Positions 48,005 through 59,003 of a stretch of 64,000 nucleotides of DNA are shown here, piece by piece; position 1 is the first letter of the stretch; the number at the start of each line of letters is the position of its first letter. The DNA lies in assembly GCA_013180625.2 (NCBI GenBank), contig SNVD02011597.1, positions 47,436-111,435 of the forward strand. The letters are read 5' to 3'. The DNA is from Boswellia sacra. Lineage: Eukaryota > Streptophyta > Magnoliopsida > Sapindales > Burseraceae. The notes below the pieces were generated by a model. The model was not told where the DNA came from. It saw only the letters and a program-made list of their open reading frames with translations, and did not search any database. The position numbers and the translations under genes were made by a program.

Positions 48005-48920
48005 GATTTGAGCTGGACATGTTGGAATCTGTGAGCTCAACTGCTAAGCGTGCAGAGTTGTTGAATAGCATCAATGATAATAAAATCAATTTGGATGGCT
48101 CCTTCCATATAAAGGACTACTTCAAGGATTGTACTTTTATCTTTATTTGAGATTACAATTTATTTCCTGTTGCCAGAGTTTAATTGACTTTTACTTTTCT
48201 TATTCTCTCTTTGACTTCTATTACGTTACAGCTCTAAATTTAAGGTGCATTGAGGTAAAACATAAGATGGCGATGCTCTAAGCAGAACATCTTGAGAATT
48301 TAGTTTTGTGCCTAGAGAGAATATAGCTTGTGATGTAAAATGATTAGTTGGAAATGCAATTGGTGCGGAAAAAAGTCATGCCAGAACTGGCACTGAAGTA
48401 TTTCAAGTATTTTTATGATTTTCTTTCAGTTTTTATATGGTATAGTTACTTATTTTTACCTACTTCAATTGCATTACAATATTGAGATTATTTTTGACTT
48501 AAAGGTTGTGTTATAACACCTTCGAGACCTAGTGATAATATTCTTGAGGGCCAGAAACTTGACTCTAGTTTTGATAAGTCCCTCCATCAGAGGTATGATT
48601 TTGCAGTTTTGACAACTATGAAATCCTACTTGATGTAGAAGTCACCAGCTGAGAGAACAATGGGTTATTTACTTATGCGTTCTAATGTTAATATGCAATT
48701 GGTTTCTCAGGGTGGCGATCTTGCAAAACCAGCTCTATTAGCTAATGGAGTTTTTAAAGATGGTGTTAAGGTCAATAAATATCATGAAGAATCTATTAGG
48801 CCCTCCAAAATTGAAAAACAAGAGGGTGAGTTGTTGTCCAATGGAGATTTTGAAGAGGATAATTTTGGAGCTTATGGGGATGCTAGTATGAAGGTTACGT
48901 CTAAGACAAAACAAGGATAA
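48005..48920 (+). pseudogene. SIN3-like (SNL) corepressor fragment, captured by CACTA
   Basis: After an acceptor (TTTTAG, 48005) the peptide FELDMLESVSSTAKRAELLN.. resembles the C-terminal region of plant SIN3-like corepressors. A second exon-like piece after TTACAG near 48232 reads LNLRCIE, as in ALNLRCIERLYG of the family. Further on (48708-48920) lie KPALLANGVFKDGVK, EESIRPSKIEKQEGELLSNG and FEEDNFGAYGD, matching the acidic EEGELSPNGDFEEDNF stretch of SNL proteins. Order is colinear with the family but much is missing. An open frame runs 48660-48919. Source gene identity is from motif memory only. Confidence 0.7.
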
Positions 48921-49242
48921 TTTTGTTTATCAAGTTTTGTGTAAATTTACTTATCAGATGATTAAACTATGTGAAGGTTGTTGAACTATGTAACTGATAT
49001 GTTGTTTAACTGTTTGATAATAATATATTGAACAGTGTGGATGATTATTGCGTTATATTTGGTTTTCTTGGATTATGATTGAACCATTATATGAGATATT
49101 TTTGTATTTGATTTGATTTTATTATATTCATTGAATGAATGATTACAAAATTATCAATACATTTTTCTGAGATAGGTTAATTATTTTGTAAACAGTAAAT
49201 AAATATAGAATATAGAATTGCACAAGCAACGAAACTTAACTA

Positions 49243-49640
49243 TTTACGGCGGTTTCTTGGTCGACGCAAAAAAATTTTTCTAACTATTTACGGCGGTTTT
49301 CCATCAACCCACGATAGTTGTACAAAAATTATATAAAAACTTTTTACGGCGGTTTTGTGACTTTTTACGGTGGTTTTTTGTCCGTCGCAAATATTTGACT
49401 TTTTACGGCGGACACAAAACCGCCGTAAAAAGGTGTGGTAATTGCCGATTTTGTTTCGTCGTTTGTTTTTTGTCTCAAACAACTAAACCGCCGTAAAAGA
49501 CTATTTACGGCGGGCCAAAACCGCTGTAAAAGCTTTTACTGCGGTTGTTTTTACGGCGGTTAGGAACCGCCGCATAACCGCTGCAAATGTGTTTTTACGA
49601 CGGTTTTGGCCCACCATAAATAGTATTTCCTGTTGTAGTG
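49243..49640. repeat. CACTA right subterminal repeat array
   Basis: Direct copies of TTTACGGCGGTTT at about 49243, 49287, 49343 and 49362 (variant), inverted AAACCGCCGTAAA at about 49418 and 49487, then several degenerate copies to 49612, ending in GTAGTG at 49640. Confidence 0.85.
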
Positions 49641-51405
49641 TAGCAAAGATGGGTGAATCACTTGCAACCTTGTACATCCCGTAAGAACTAGTTCTTGAAG
49701 ATTTTCAGCTTCAGCAAAGTCTGGTAATTTATTCAAGTTTGGAGACTCTTTGAGGCTGATGAATTTCAATGACTTTAAAGGCTATTCAAAACAAAAGGGG
49801 TCAAAAAAGTTTGTTATCTCAATAGTCCACATTAACAAAAGAATGAATCACAAAATATTCAATTATTATTTCACTGAAAGATAGATAAAAACATGTCATT
49901 TAATTTATCTTACTTTATTTCCCTTCCATAGTTGTTTGATGCAGCAACAGTCCATTTTAAGTTCAATAATTTTCTCCAGTTGCAAGTTTGTAGGGAAGAA
50001 TTTTAAAGGATATCCATGCCATTCAAGTAAATCGTAACTGGTTGAAAAGGTATTCAAGCCCGTCTGGAAGTTCAACATTATGGAGCTTAAGCAATCTTAG
50101 GTTGGTCATCTTAGAAAATGCTTTAGCACAACAATGCACCTTTTCTTCAGAACGATTGAGCATTATGCCTTTAACTATTTCAATTCCCTAAAAAATTAAC
50201 AGCAAATGATAAATGAATGAAAGAATGTAAAGAGATCAATAAAATTGTATAGAGATTTAACAATTGCAAGGTAATCTAAAAACTGCACATTAATTTTTTG
50301 CTAAGGCGCCTACCGTATTATTCATCAACACATGACGAATATCTACTTCCTCCCATAATCTGCTTTGTTTTCCCCGTTCCCCAAGGGATTCTCTCTTAAC
50401 AATCTGTTGACCCATTTCTTGTAACAAATCATGCATCACCAGTCTCTCATAATTGGATTTTTTTATAAGAGATTTATCAATAAGAACAGCTATTCCAATA
50501 ACTGGATCAAAACCGCATCCGTATAGTATTCTTGTCACATAATTGAAACTCTCCCCCTTAAAAAAACATGCAATATCGAGAAAAATTTTCTTCTCTACCT
50601 CTACTAGCCCATCAAAACTTATTTGAAGTCTATCCAGAATATCTTTTTCAGAATATCTATGTAATCTTTCTAGTGCACTTCTCCATTCATCTATGGCTCT
50701 ACCATACAAAAAAGAGCCCAAAACCTCAAGAGCTAATGGAAGACCACTAGCATACCTTACAACACATTTGGATGGCTCTACATATGCTTCCAAAGGTTGA
50801 TAGGTTTTAAAGGCTTTTAAACTTAGGAGTTGTAAAGCTTCATCATCATTTAGTTCATCAACCATATACACTTCATCCACTTTATTTTTCAACAAATGTT
50901 CATCTCTCGACGTTATTATAATCTTACTACCTAAACCAAACCAATCAAGGCTTCCAGCTAATTTTTTCAATTGTTCAGCATGAACCACATCATCTATAAC
51001 AATAAGAACCTTATTGTGTCGCAATTTACGACTTATCTCATTCATCCTATCATAGACATTCCATATGTTGTTATATTTAGTCCCTAGAATTTGGTATAGA
51101 AGTTGATTTTGCAATAAAATCAAACCACCTTTCTCTGAAACTTCTCTAACATCGGCAAGAAAACTACTACCTTCAAATTCATAAGAAATAACCCATAAAC
51201 AACTTTTGCAATTGTTGTCTTGCCTATTCCTCCCATTCCACAAATCCCAATCATGCGAACATCATTAGGCCTTAGACCCATACACAATATCAGTTTCTTC
51301 AAACGTGATCCTATTCCTACTAGGCCCTCAACAGACATTAATTTCGTTTGTTGTACCTTATGTGATAAATCATTGACAATATCTTCAATAAATTCTGATT
51401 CATGC

Positions 51406-52392
51406 CTATAAAGAGAAAAATGACAATAAAAGTTAGTTATTACAATATCAGATAACTAGTCATCAAGATACTAATATTAACATCCACACATATTCATGGT
51501 AGCAATTGAATGCAATAACTTATGGAATGACATCAGAGGGGGAAAAGTTAAATCAAAACTCTCAATTCTTAATTACAAATAGCTCAAAAGAATGTTACAA
51601 TGTATATTAAAAAACACCTAATTAATAATTTTTTTCCTTTATTCTGTCTAACGAGAGTTTACTAAAATAATTCAAATAACTAAAAGGACTTCATAAAACT
51701 GCCGTTCAACAAAGATATTCTTGGCTCTTAAAACTCTTATTGAGACTATAAAATCACTCCTCCAACATTCTTTGTTTGCCTATGTTTAAGGATTTGCATC
51801 TTGGATGAGTTGTATTCATGTCTTTTGAACGAATCATTTTGTGATTCTCCGTTGATTAAGTTCTAGAACTTCTTATTTCTTTAATTTTACACCTGTTAAA
51901 ATGAAAAACGAATAATAAATCTCTACAATTTAAACATGTTACAATTTCTATATACATTTTCTAAAATAACACGTATTATTGAAATTCAATGGCAGAAACG
52001 AATCCAAATCTAGAAGTCTTTAAGAAAATTTTATTCCCAGATATTGATCACTTTGAACGTTGTTTTTATATGGCTTAGCATTTTTAGTTAATTATTCATG
52101 ACATCAAGTCCACCCACACCCAACCCCCCTTCACGCCATCCTAACATGTCTTTGCTAGAATTAGCAATAAATGCTTAAACCAAAATTTCTTAAAGTATTG
52201 ATCAGCTAAATCATCAAAATTCCCATAACTTTAGTTCTTTTCGCCAAAAACTAGACTATCCTGCTTTATAAATCATTTCAAGAACCATAAATACATGTGA
52301 ATTTATTAGTTTATATGGTTTAATCCCTCGCCATAATTAGGAACGTATAATGATTCCATTTTTGATAAAGAAAAAGAAAGAGATATTTAACC
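51406..52392 (-). other. Former TIR-NBS intron of TNL copy B
   Basis: Colinear with 25945-26916 of copy A (same ATATTCATGGTAGCAATTG and GAAATTCAATGGCAGAAAC strings), so this is the intron between TIR and NBS exons. In copy A the TIR exon follows; here the Copia 3' LTR begins instead, and no TIR exon is found beyond it. Confidence 0.75.
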
Positions 52393-53278
52393 TGAGAGTT
52401 CTGGAGGTATGCAGTTATAAGTAACAACACAATAAACAGTAATGTAAATCGACACAGAAGGATTTTTACGTGGTTCGTTTATAAAACCTACGTCCACGGA
52501 CAGCTATAGAGCTGTAATTCACTATGTTCTTGTTTGTACAATCTTTAGGACCTTTTACAGTGCTAACTCACTCTCACACACTGACCTAATCTTTGACAAA
52601 CAAAATCTTCGCAAAGATCTTAAACACTAGTGACACTACTCACTCTCTGTCGCAGACATATCACCCGACGTCTGACGCAGAATTACATAGACACTCAACC
52701 CGCAAGTTATTCCAAGTGTCTACTAACTTACACAGACTAAAACAACAACACATGTACGATTTCTACCACTAATACATGAATTAAAAGACTCAAAAAATCA
52801 AATCAAAGAAGACATTCCTTTTGCGTTGAAGCTTTCTTGATTGTTGGAATGTCAAGACATAGACTCTCTCACAAAAACACACTTAATTCAGCTAACCCGC
52901 AAATCTCTTGATCTTCACGTTCCAACATCCGCCTGAATTGCGTTGTAAATATATAGTGAGAGGTCTGACTGAATCCCCTAGGAAATCCTATAAAAATTCT
53001 AATTAAAATCATATTAGGATTAGGAGAAATAAAATAGGAAGTGTTATAAACAAATTCCAAAAGGAATTAGGACAAATAAATATTCTCCTATTCTGATTAG
53101 GATACAAGATATTATATCCTAATCTAAAGAGATATTTATTCGAAATCAAATACTTCCTAAAATATAATTCTAGAAACATTAAAATAGGAATAAAAATAAA
53201 ATTCTTGTTTTATCACAAGTTGATCAAAACTCATCATGTGCATAGCACATGCATAAGTAGTAGACTTTGACATCAACA
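52393..53278 (-). repeat. Copia 3' LTR (second Copia)
   Basis: 886 bp; minus strand starts TGTTGATGTCAAAG and ends AGAACTCTCA. TG...CA ends and the adjacent classic purine tract fix both borders. Confidence 0.85.
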
Positions 53279-53292
53279 ATCTCCCCCTTTTT

Positions 53293-54797
53293 GACAACTT
53301 GTGATGAAAACACTAAACTATTTCTAATCAACAAAAAAAATCACACATGATAAGTTAATCAATAAGCTATCATGAAAATGCAAACAGAAAAATATCATGC
53401 GTAAAGAATTAAGCAGTGAACTGTTACAAAACTCATAACAGAACATGTCAGAATAAGTATATCCTGCAATCAAAATAACTTTATCAAACTGATCAAGCAA
53501 CACAGGTTAATCAATTTATGATCAGAGCAATTATATCAATCAATGCAATCAAATCATGATCAAAACAAAAACATCTAAGCAAAACATTCATCAAATCAAG
53601 ATATCTCGAATGCACACATAAAGCAAACATAAGCATAAGAAGTTCTTCTTACTCCCCCTTACTCCTTACTTACATCCAAGCAACAAAAATATAAACCAAA
53701 CAGAAGTAAGTAACCACAGTTATATCTAACATAAAAAGATCACAAAAAAAATATCAGAAAACTCCTTGATCTCCCCCTTGATTTCAGCACAAGTGCCAAA
53801 AGCACTTAACGAGGTCTTGGAGACTTGCAAACTGGAGGAAAAGAGGAACTGCCAGTGCGCTTGTTGCGTTGGATATGACGGCGCACTATCACTCTTTTTG
53901 TAACTGGAGTCGCTGTGAGAAGATGAAGAATTGGTGGATTTTGTTGAACCAGTGGCGGTTGCCATGGTTAGGATTACTGGTCTGCAGAAAAAATTTCCAG
54001 AACAGGAAGAGAGAAGCAAGATGCGAGACAGGGAAAACACTGTTGTGGGAGTATGGAATGAACAGGAGAAGCCCAAAACCGATTTGTAATATACTAGACC
54101 AAATTTAAAAATAATTTTGTTTTTAACAAAAATTAATGTCAAATCTATTTCCAAAACCGTTTCATAACTGACATTTATGGACAGAAATTCAAATTTGATT
54201 TCACTTTGAACAAGGAATTCTAATAGAATTAGGATTCTTGCCACTGAAACTTCTCTCCCTCAATTCAATAATGCTGACATGGCATTTTTGACACATGGAC
54301 ACACAAGAAAATCAAATTTTGGATAAGCACAAAGAGCAACGTATGTTATGAAAAACGTAACAAAACATAGTTAAAAATAACATAAAAATAATATCTGAAC
54401 ATCATATGAATCATTCTAAGAAAGCATATTCAAGAGCTGTTTTATTTTCTTTTATTTCATCACTTAATCCAATTGAGTGATCAACTTGAGCATGTTTCTT
54501 ACACACACAAAAGTTGGTCTCAATATGAATTTGCTAAATAATATAGTAGCTTTCACACATGTATAAAGGTAGCTCTTTTCTATTTGAGTGGGTGACCTTA
54601 TCATATTTCCTAGATACAATGAAGTTACTCTCAATGGATGGCTTTCACACATCATATACTGGTAGCCCTCTCTGCATTTTTATTATTAACCAGTATTTAA
54701 TTATTCATACAGTTTGTATATCATAGCTAAAAAACATGCTAATTTAGAAGGAAATTTATGATACTACAGATATGAATAACATAACAAAATACTGTGT
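53293..54797 (-). other. Copia 3' untranslated region between RNase H stop and purine tract
   Basis: About 1.5 kb, long for a Copia 3' tail. A minus-strand open frame at 54244-53726 (172 codons) contains a Ser-rich MATATGSTKSTNSSSSHSD segment; it shows no recognisable envelope or other family feature, so I treat it as unproven. The rest is AT-rich without clear content. Confidence 0.5.
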
Positions 54798-55123
54798 TCA
54801 TTCATATAACTGACAGATACCCAAGGCTTTTCTTAGATTTTCAAATCTTGTTGTGTCCAATGCCTTAGTGAACAAGTCAGCCAATTGTTTATCTGTGGAG
54901 ATGTGCTCAATGCGCATCACCTTAGATTCTACTAGTTCCATTAAAAAATGATATCTAATATCAATGTGTTTTGTCCTAGAATGCTGAACATGATTTTTGG
55001 AAATATTTATGGCGCTAGTATTATCACAAAACACAGTTATAGGCTTTTGTTCAATGCCATAATCACTCAACATTTGCTTCATCCACAATAGTTGTGTGCA
55101 ACAACTCCCTGCTGCTATGTATT
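54798..55123 (-). pseudogene. Copia RNase H C-terminal fragment, truncated by Athila
   Basis: Reads YIAAGSCCTQLLWMKQML, VFCDNTSAINISKNHVQHSR, TKHIDIRYHFLMELVE and ADLFTKALDTTRFENLRK, ending in a TAA or TGA stop at 54798-54800. The frame is open up to the Athila LTR at 55124, where AEYIAAGS is interrupted just before its first residues. Typical Copia pol ending. Confidence 0.92.
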
Positions 55124-56542
55124 TGATAAGTGTCTATTTATATATCATTTTCATATCAATTCGTCCATGTTTCTTTGCTATATTCCTTGGTATTTTTATG
55201 TTTTTGTGTGTTTTTGATGTTTGTAGGAGTTTTGGAGCAACTTGCACAAAAATGGAGTAAAACCCTTCATTTTCACCTCTGCTAGTCAACCATCTTCTCG
55301 GATTTAATTGTATTGATATACAATGAACCCGATGACATATCATATACCGTTGAAAAGCTCTCGAAGTCTACTTTTTGGAGAAATTTACGGTTTATGAATC
55401 CATTCAGTGTACCGAAAGTTGTAATCAAAACAGTGTGAGAAGTGTAGAAATGTAATTCCACACATCACTGTAGCATGTATAATACGGGACACTGTAGCAC
55501 GTTACTGTAGCAGAGTATTTAAACACATTTTAGGGTTTTATTTTCATAACTTGAAGAGGGAAAAACGTGGGAGGAGGCTGCATTTCTGGATTTCTCTCAT
55601 CCCTTGGAGTTCTTGAAGGAGAAAGAAGATTTTGAAAGAGGAGGAACTACAATTCCAAGAAGATTCATCTACAAAGAAGATTTTCAAAGAATTTGCTAAG
55701 TTCTTTCTTTCCTTTTCAATTCTGGAATTTCTCTGTATTGTATTTGTTATTCTGATTGAATATGTGTAACTAAATCTGAATTGGTTGAGGGTGATTTCAA
55801 AGCCCTTGATATGGATTTTGTGAGTTGATTGTGTAAGAAATTGTTATCCAATTCTCTAATTGAAGTTGCTTGTATTTTCCCATATCTAATGCTTATGATT
55901 GCTTACTGATTGTATTTGGAATGGCCAACTGAATATAATCTGTTGTTGTCTATTGCTAGATTAGAAATCTTGATCCGTAATTGTCATGAATTTCCAATCA
56001 TTAGTAGCAAAATTGTGATCAGAGATTGCAATTGGAAAATACAACCTAGGTTAAATAATCCGAACTTGTGTGATTATTGCTTAGATCAACCTATCTTTCT
56101 CATCGTAATGCTTCCATTGAATTAAACTTAGAGAGCTTGTTCTAGTTTGTTTAATGGATAGAGATTAAATAAAGAGCTTGTTTTATTTAACAACAAAGTA
56201 AGGAAAGATTGGGATAACAGAGCTTGTTGTTATCTACGGTTGATAACTTCAATGCTGTAATTGGATTACAATTCTATGTTAATTCACAAATTCATATCTT
56301 GTGGCAGAGAAGATCCCTTAACCAGGTTCTCTCATTGATTTTCATTCAAATTAACTTCTGTTTTGTTATTCTTTACTTGCATTAATATTTCATTTAGTTA
56401 ATCAATCAACAAAAACCCCCCGTTTAGTTTATTTTGCTGGAAAATAACAAATTCAATTAGAATCAATCCTCGTGGGAACGATATCTTACTTATCACTTTA
56501 TTACTTGTGCGACTAGTATACTTGCTAGTTTCGAACGCATCA
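55124..56542 (+). repeat. Athila 5' LTR
   Basis: 1419 bp, TGATAAGTG...CGAACGCATCA. Includes the string CACTGTAGCA.. (about 55487-55510) typical of such LTRs. Confidence 0.85.
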
Positions 56543-56548
56543 AGTTTT

Positions 56549-56566
56549 TGGCGCCGTTGCCGGGGA
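56549..56566 (+). other. Athila primer binding site (Asp-tRNA)
   Basis: TGGCGCCGTTGCCGGGGA, complementary to the Asp-tRNA 3' end; placed 6 bp after the LTR. Diagnostic for Athila-type Gypsy elements. Confidence 0.92.
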
Positions 56567-56648
56567 TTGATTTTCTAATCAATTTGTTATTCTGTTTTTA
56601 CTACTGATTCTTGATTGTTATTTCCTGATTGTTTGTGTTTAGGCTTTT

Positions 56649-57800
56649 ATGTCCGAGGGAGAAGCGGATCAGCGACTTAAGAGAATTAAGGAGTTTCTCC
56701 AATCCTCGAATTTAAGGCTAAATCGGTCAATTTCAACTCCACCTCCAGAATTTGACCTTGCACGACACACTTCCCTCCCATCTTCTTGCAGTTCAATCAA
56801 ATCTGAATCGGAAGCAATGGCGATGGAAAACGATCAGACTCTTAAGGAGTTAGCGGCTCCAATTATTGATCAACAACCGCTATGCATAAGCACCAATTTT
56901 GAGATAGATTTTGAACTTAAATCTGGACTGATTCATCTCTTGCCTACATTTCATGGTTTTGCAGGAGAGGATCCGAACAAACACCTCAAAGAATTTCATG
57001 TGGTATGCTCAAGTATGAAGCCAACCGGCGTTTCTGAAGAGCAAATTAAATTGAGAGCTTTCCCATTCTCATTAGCAGATTCGGCAAAAGATTGGTTATA
57101 CTACCTACCACCAGGTACCATTACCACTTGGAATGAGATGAGTAAACTCTTTTTGGAGAAATACTTTCCAGCCTCGAAAGTACAAATATTAGAAAAGATA
57201 TTAGTGGCATTCGACAACACAATGGAGAATCACTTCATGAATAATGGGAGAGATTTAAGAGGTTATGTGCTAGCTGTCCAAACCACCAAATTGGTGATGG
57301 ACTCCTAATTCAATATTTCTATGAGGGTCTCCTACCCATGGAAAGGAGTATCATTGATGCTGCTAGTGGTGGATCACTAGTTAATAAAACACCAAACGTG
57401 GCAAGACGTTTGATTAGTGACATGGCAGCGAACTCCCAAAAATTCAGCAGTCAATTTTAGCCACAACTACCAAAAAGAGTAAATGAGGTAAGTACTTCAA
57501 ACATTGAACAACAACTTTGTGAACTTACCTCTCTTGTGGACAAACCCAAGAGTTGGCTCCAGTTGTGAAGACCTTACAAGAGGAAGACCCGACTTATGCA
57601 TGTGGAGTCTGTTCTGCAGGCCACCAACCGCCCGGTAACTTGCAAGAAGGGATACAGAACAAGCAATGCCCAGGGCGCAGAGCACAGATGTCCACCAGCT
57701 AGAAAATTACACGCAATACAAACATTGCGCACACCTAGAACACAGACACAAATTTCTCCAATACTTACAATGCTGGATGGAGAGATCACCCTAATTTAAG
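56649..57800 (+). pseudogene. Athila gag, N-terminal and central part (frameshifted)
   Basis: Starts ATG 56649. Core: LIHLLPTFHGFAGEDPNKHL, EFHVVCSSMKPTGVSEEQIK, RAFPFSLADSAKDWLYYLPP and LFLEKYFPASKV. The reading frame breaks after 57300 (stop 57306-57308). Remains of the following region continue in another frame (PMERSIIDAASGG at about 57340-57375, then a knuckle-like CGVCSAGH at about 57600). Confidence 0.85.
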
Positions 57801-57802
57801 AT

Positions 57803-58980
57803 ATGGGAATCATCAACCAATTGCCCCCAATGCCATACCAAATCGACCACCAGGTTTCAATCAACCAAGGGTGCAGCAACCATTTCAAGCACAACCACAA
57901 CCAGCACCACAACCAGCTCCACAAAATTCAGGTATGTCTCTCCAGGATATTGTTAAAGCACTTGCCACTAACACAATGCAATTTCAGCAGGAAACTAGGG
58001 CAAGTATCCAAAACCTGGAAAATCAAATGGGACAATTGGCCACTAACATGAGCAAATTTGAGAGTCAAAGCTCAGGAAAATTACCTTCTCAGCCGGTGAT
58101 CAATCCAAGAGAGAATGCTAGTGCTGTAACTTTGAGAAGTGGGAAACAATTAGATATTCCACCAAAGAAATCACAAATTGATGAAGGGGATGATACCACT
58201 TCTACCATGAACAAAACATCCACTTCTAAGGTAAATCCTAAAACTTCCATTCATTCATATGTTACTCCTCCACCTTTTCCTAGCAGATTTGCAAAATCAA
58301 AGAAGGAGGAACAAGAACAGGAAATCCTGGAAACTTTTCGCAAGATCGAGGTAAATATACCACTTCTGGATGCTATAAAGCAAGTGCCTCGTTATGCAAA
58401 ATTTCTCAAAGAGTTATGCACCAACAAGAGGAAGTTGAAAGGAAATGAGAAGGTAAGTGTGGGGGAAAATGTTTCAGCTGTATTGCAAAGAAAAATTCCT
58501 CCGAAATGCAAGGATCCAGGTACGTTCACCATTCCATGCACCATTGGTAATACCAAGTTTGAAAGAGCTATGTTAGATTTAGGAGCATCAATTAATGTCA
58601 TGCCATATTCTATTTATGCTTCCTTGAATCTTGGACCCCTTGCGGAAACTGGTATTGTAATTCAACTTGCTGATCGTTCTAATGCATATCCCAAGGGAGT
58701 TGTGGAAGATGTGCTTGTGCAGGTGAATCAATTGGTTTTTCCAGCAGACTTTTATGTTCTGGATATGGAGGATGAGACGTCTCCCAATCAACACCAATTC
58801 TTTTAGGGAGGCCATTCTTGAAAACTGTCCGAACCAAGATTGATGTTCATGATGGCACTCTCACCATGGAATTTGATGGCGAGGTGATTCGCTTCAATAT
58901 TTTTGAGGCAATGAGATACCCAACTGACTTGCATTCTGTTTTTGCAGTTGATGTCATTGATTCTTTGGCACAACAATTTC
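57803..58980 (+). pseudogene. Athila gag C-terminus and aspartic protease
   Basis: A Pro/Gln-rich linker precedes MSLQDIVKALATNTMQFQQE and LENQMGQLATNMSKFESQ. NPRENASAVTLRSGKQL and VNIPLLDAIKQVPRYAKFLK come next, then the retroviral-type protease region with MLDLGASINVMP near 58570. A 1-nt loss near 58785 shifts the frame (DETSPNQHQFF then TPILLGRPFL in the next frame), and a TAA occurs at 58982. Confidence 0.85.
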
Positions 58981-59003
58981 TTTAATTAACTCGCAAAGAT
59001 GAA

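Larger units (their letters stand above)
45145..49640 (+). mobile_element. Pack-CACTA: CACTA element carrying transketolase and SIN3-like fragments
   Basis: The left end CACTACAAGAATAGAGGGTA and the inverted right end CACTACAACAGGAAATACTA are CACTA termini. The left subterminal zone has a palindrome of ACGGCGGTTTTT; the right one (49243-49640) has about a dozen direct and inverted copies of TTTACGGCGGTTT. The flanks share only TA, so a classic 3-bp duplication is not clear. Inside, in the same orientation, are intron-containing fragments of two unrelated genes; no transposase is seen. It sits inside the LRR region of TNL copy B. Fragments keep introns, so they were taken as DNA, not via mRNA. 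Confidence 0.88.
42743..51405 (-). pseudogene. TNL resistance-gene relic, copy B (NBS, LRR, C-terminal domain; split by CACTA)
   Basis: The NBS exon 51405-50314 has the P-loop GMGGIGKTT, FLADVREVSEKGG, KVLIVIDDV, GSKIIITSRDEHLL, GLPLALEVLGSF, FLDIACFFKGE and VMHDLLQEMGQQIV; a 1-nt loss after the P-loop (VVYG/ISYEFEG) breaks it. The LRR exon 50187-49914 (IVKGIMLNRSEEKVH) has another frameshift. The next exon starts at 49781 and is cut at 49641 by the CACTA element. LRRs resume at 44209-43495 (LVSLPDTIKGLKCLKDLDLS to LKLMGCNNLASSMHEE) in good frame. The post-LRR domain exon 43316-42743 has an extra T near 42927 that copy A lacks. The TIR exon is absent; a Copia element abuts at 52393. Confidence 0.88.
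52393..55123 (-). mobile_element. Copia element, 3' part only (minus strand)
   Basis: The 3' LTR is 52393-53278, the polypurine tract AAAAAGGGGGAGAT (minus strand) is 53292-53279, and the RNase H end is 54800-55123. The element is cut at 55123/55124 by the Athila LTR in the middle of RNase H. The upstream gag-pol part is not seen on the other side of Athila before the window ends. The other border of the LTR abuts the TNL intron. Confidence 0.88.
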
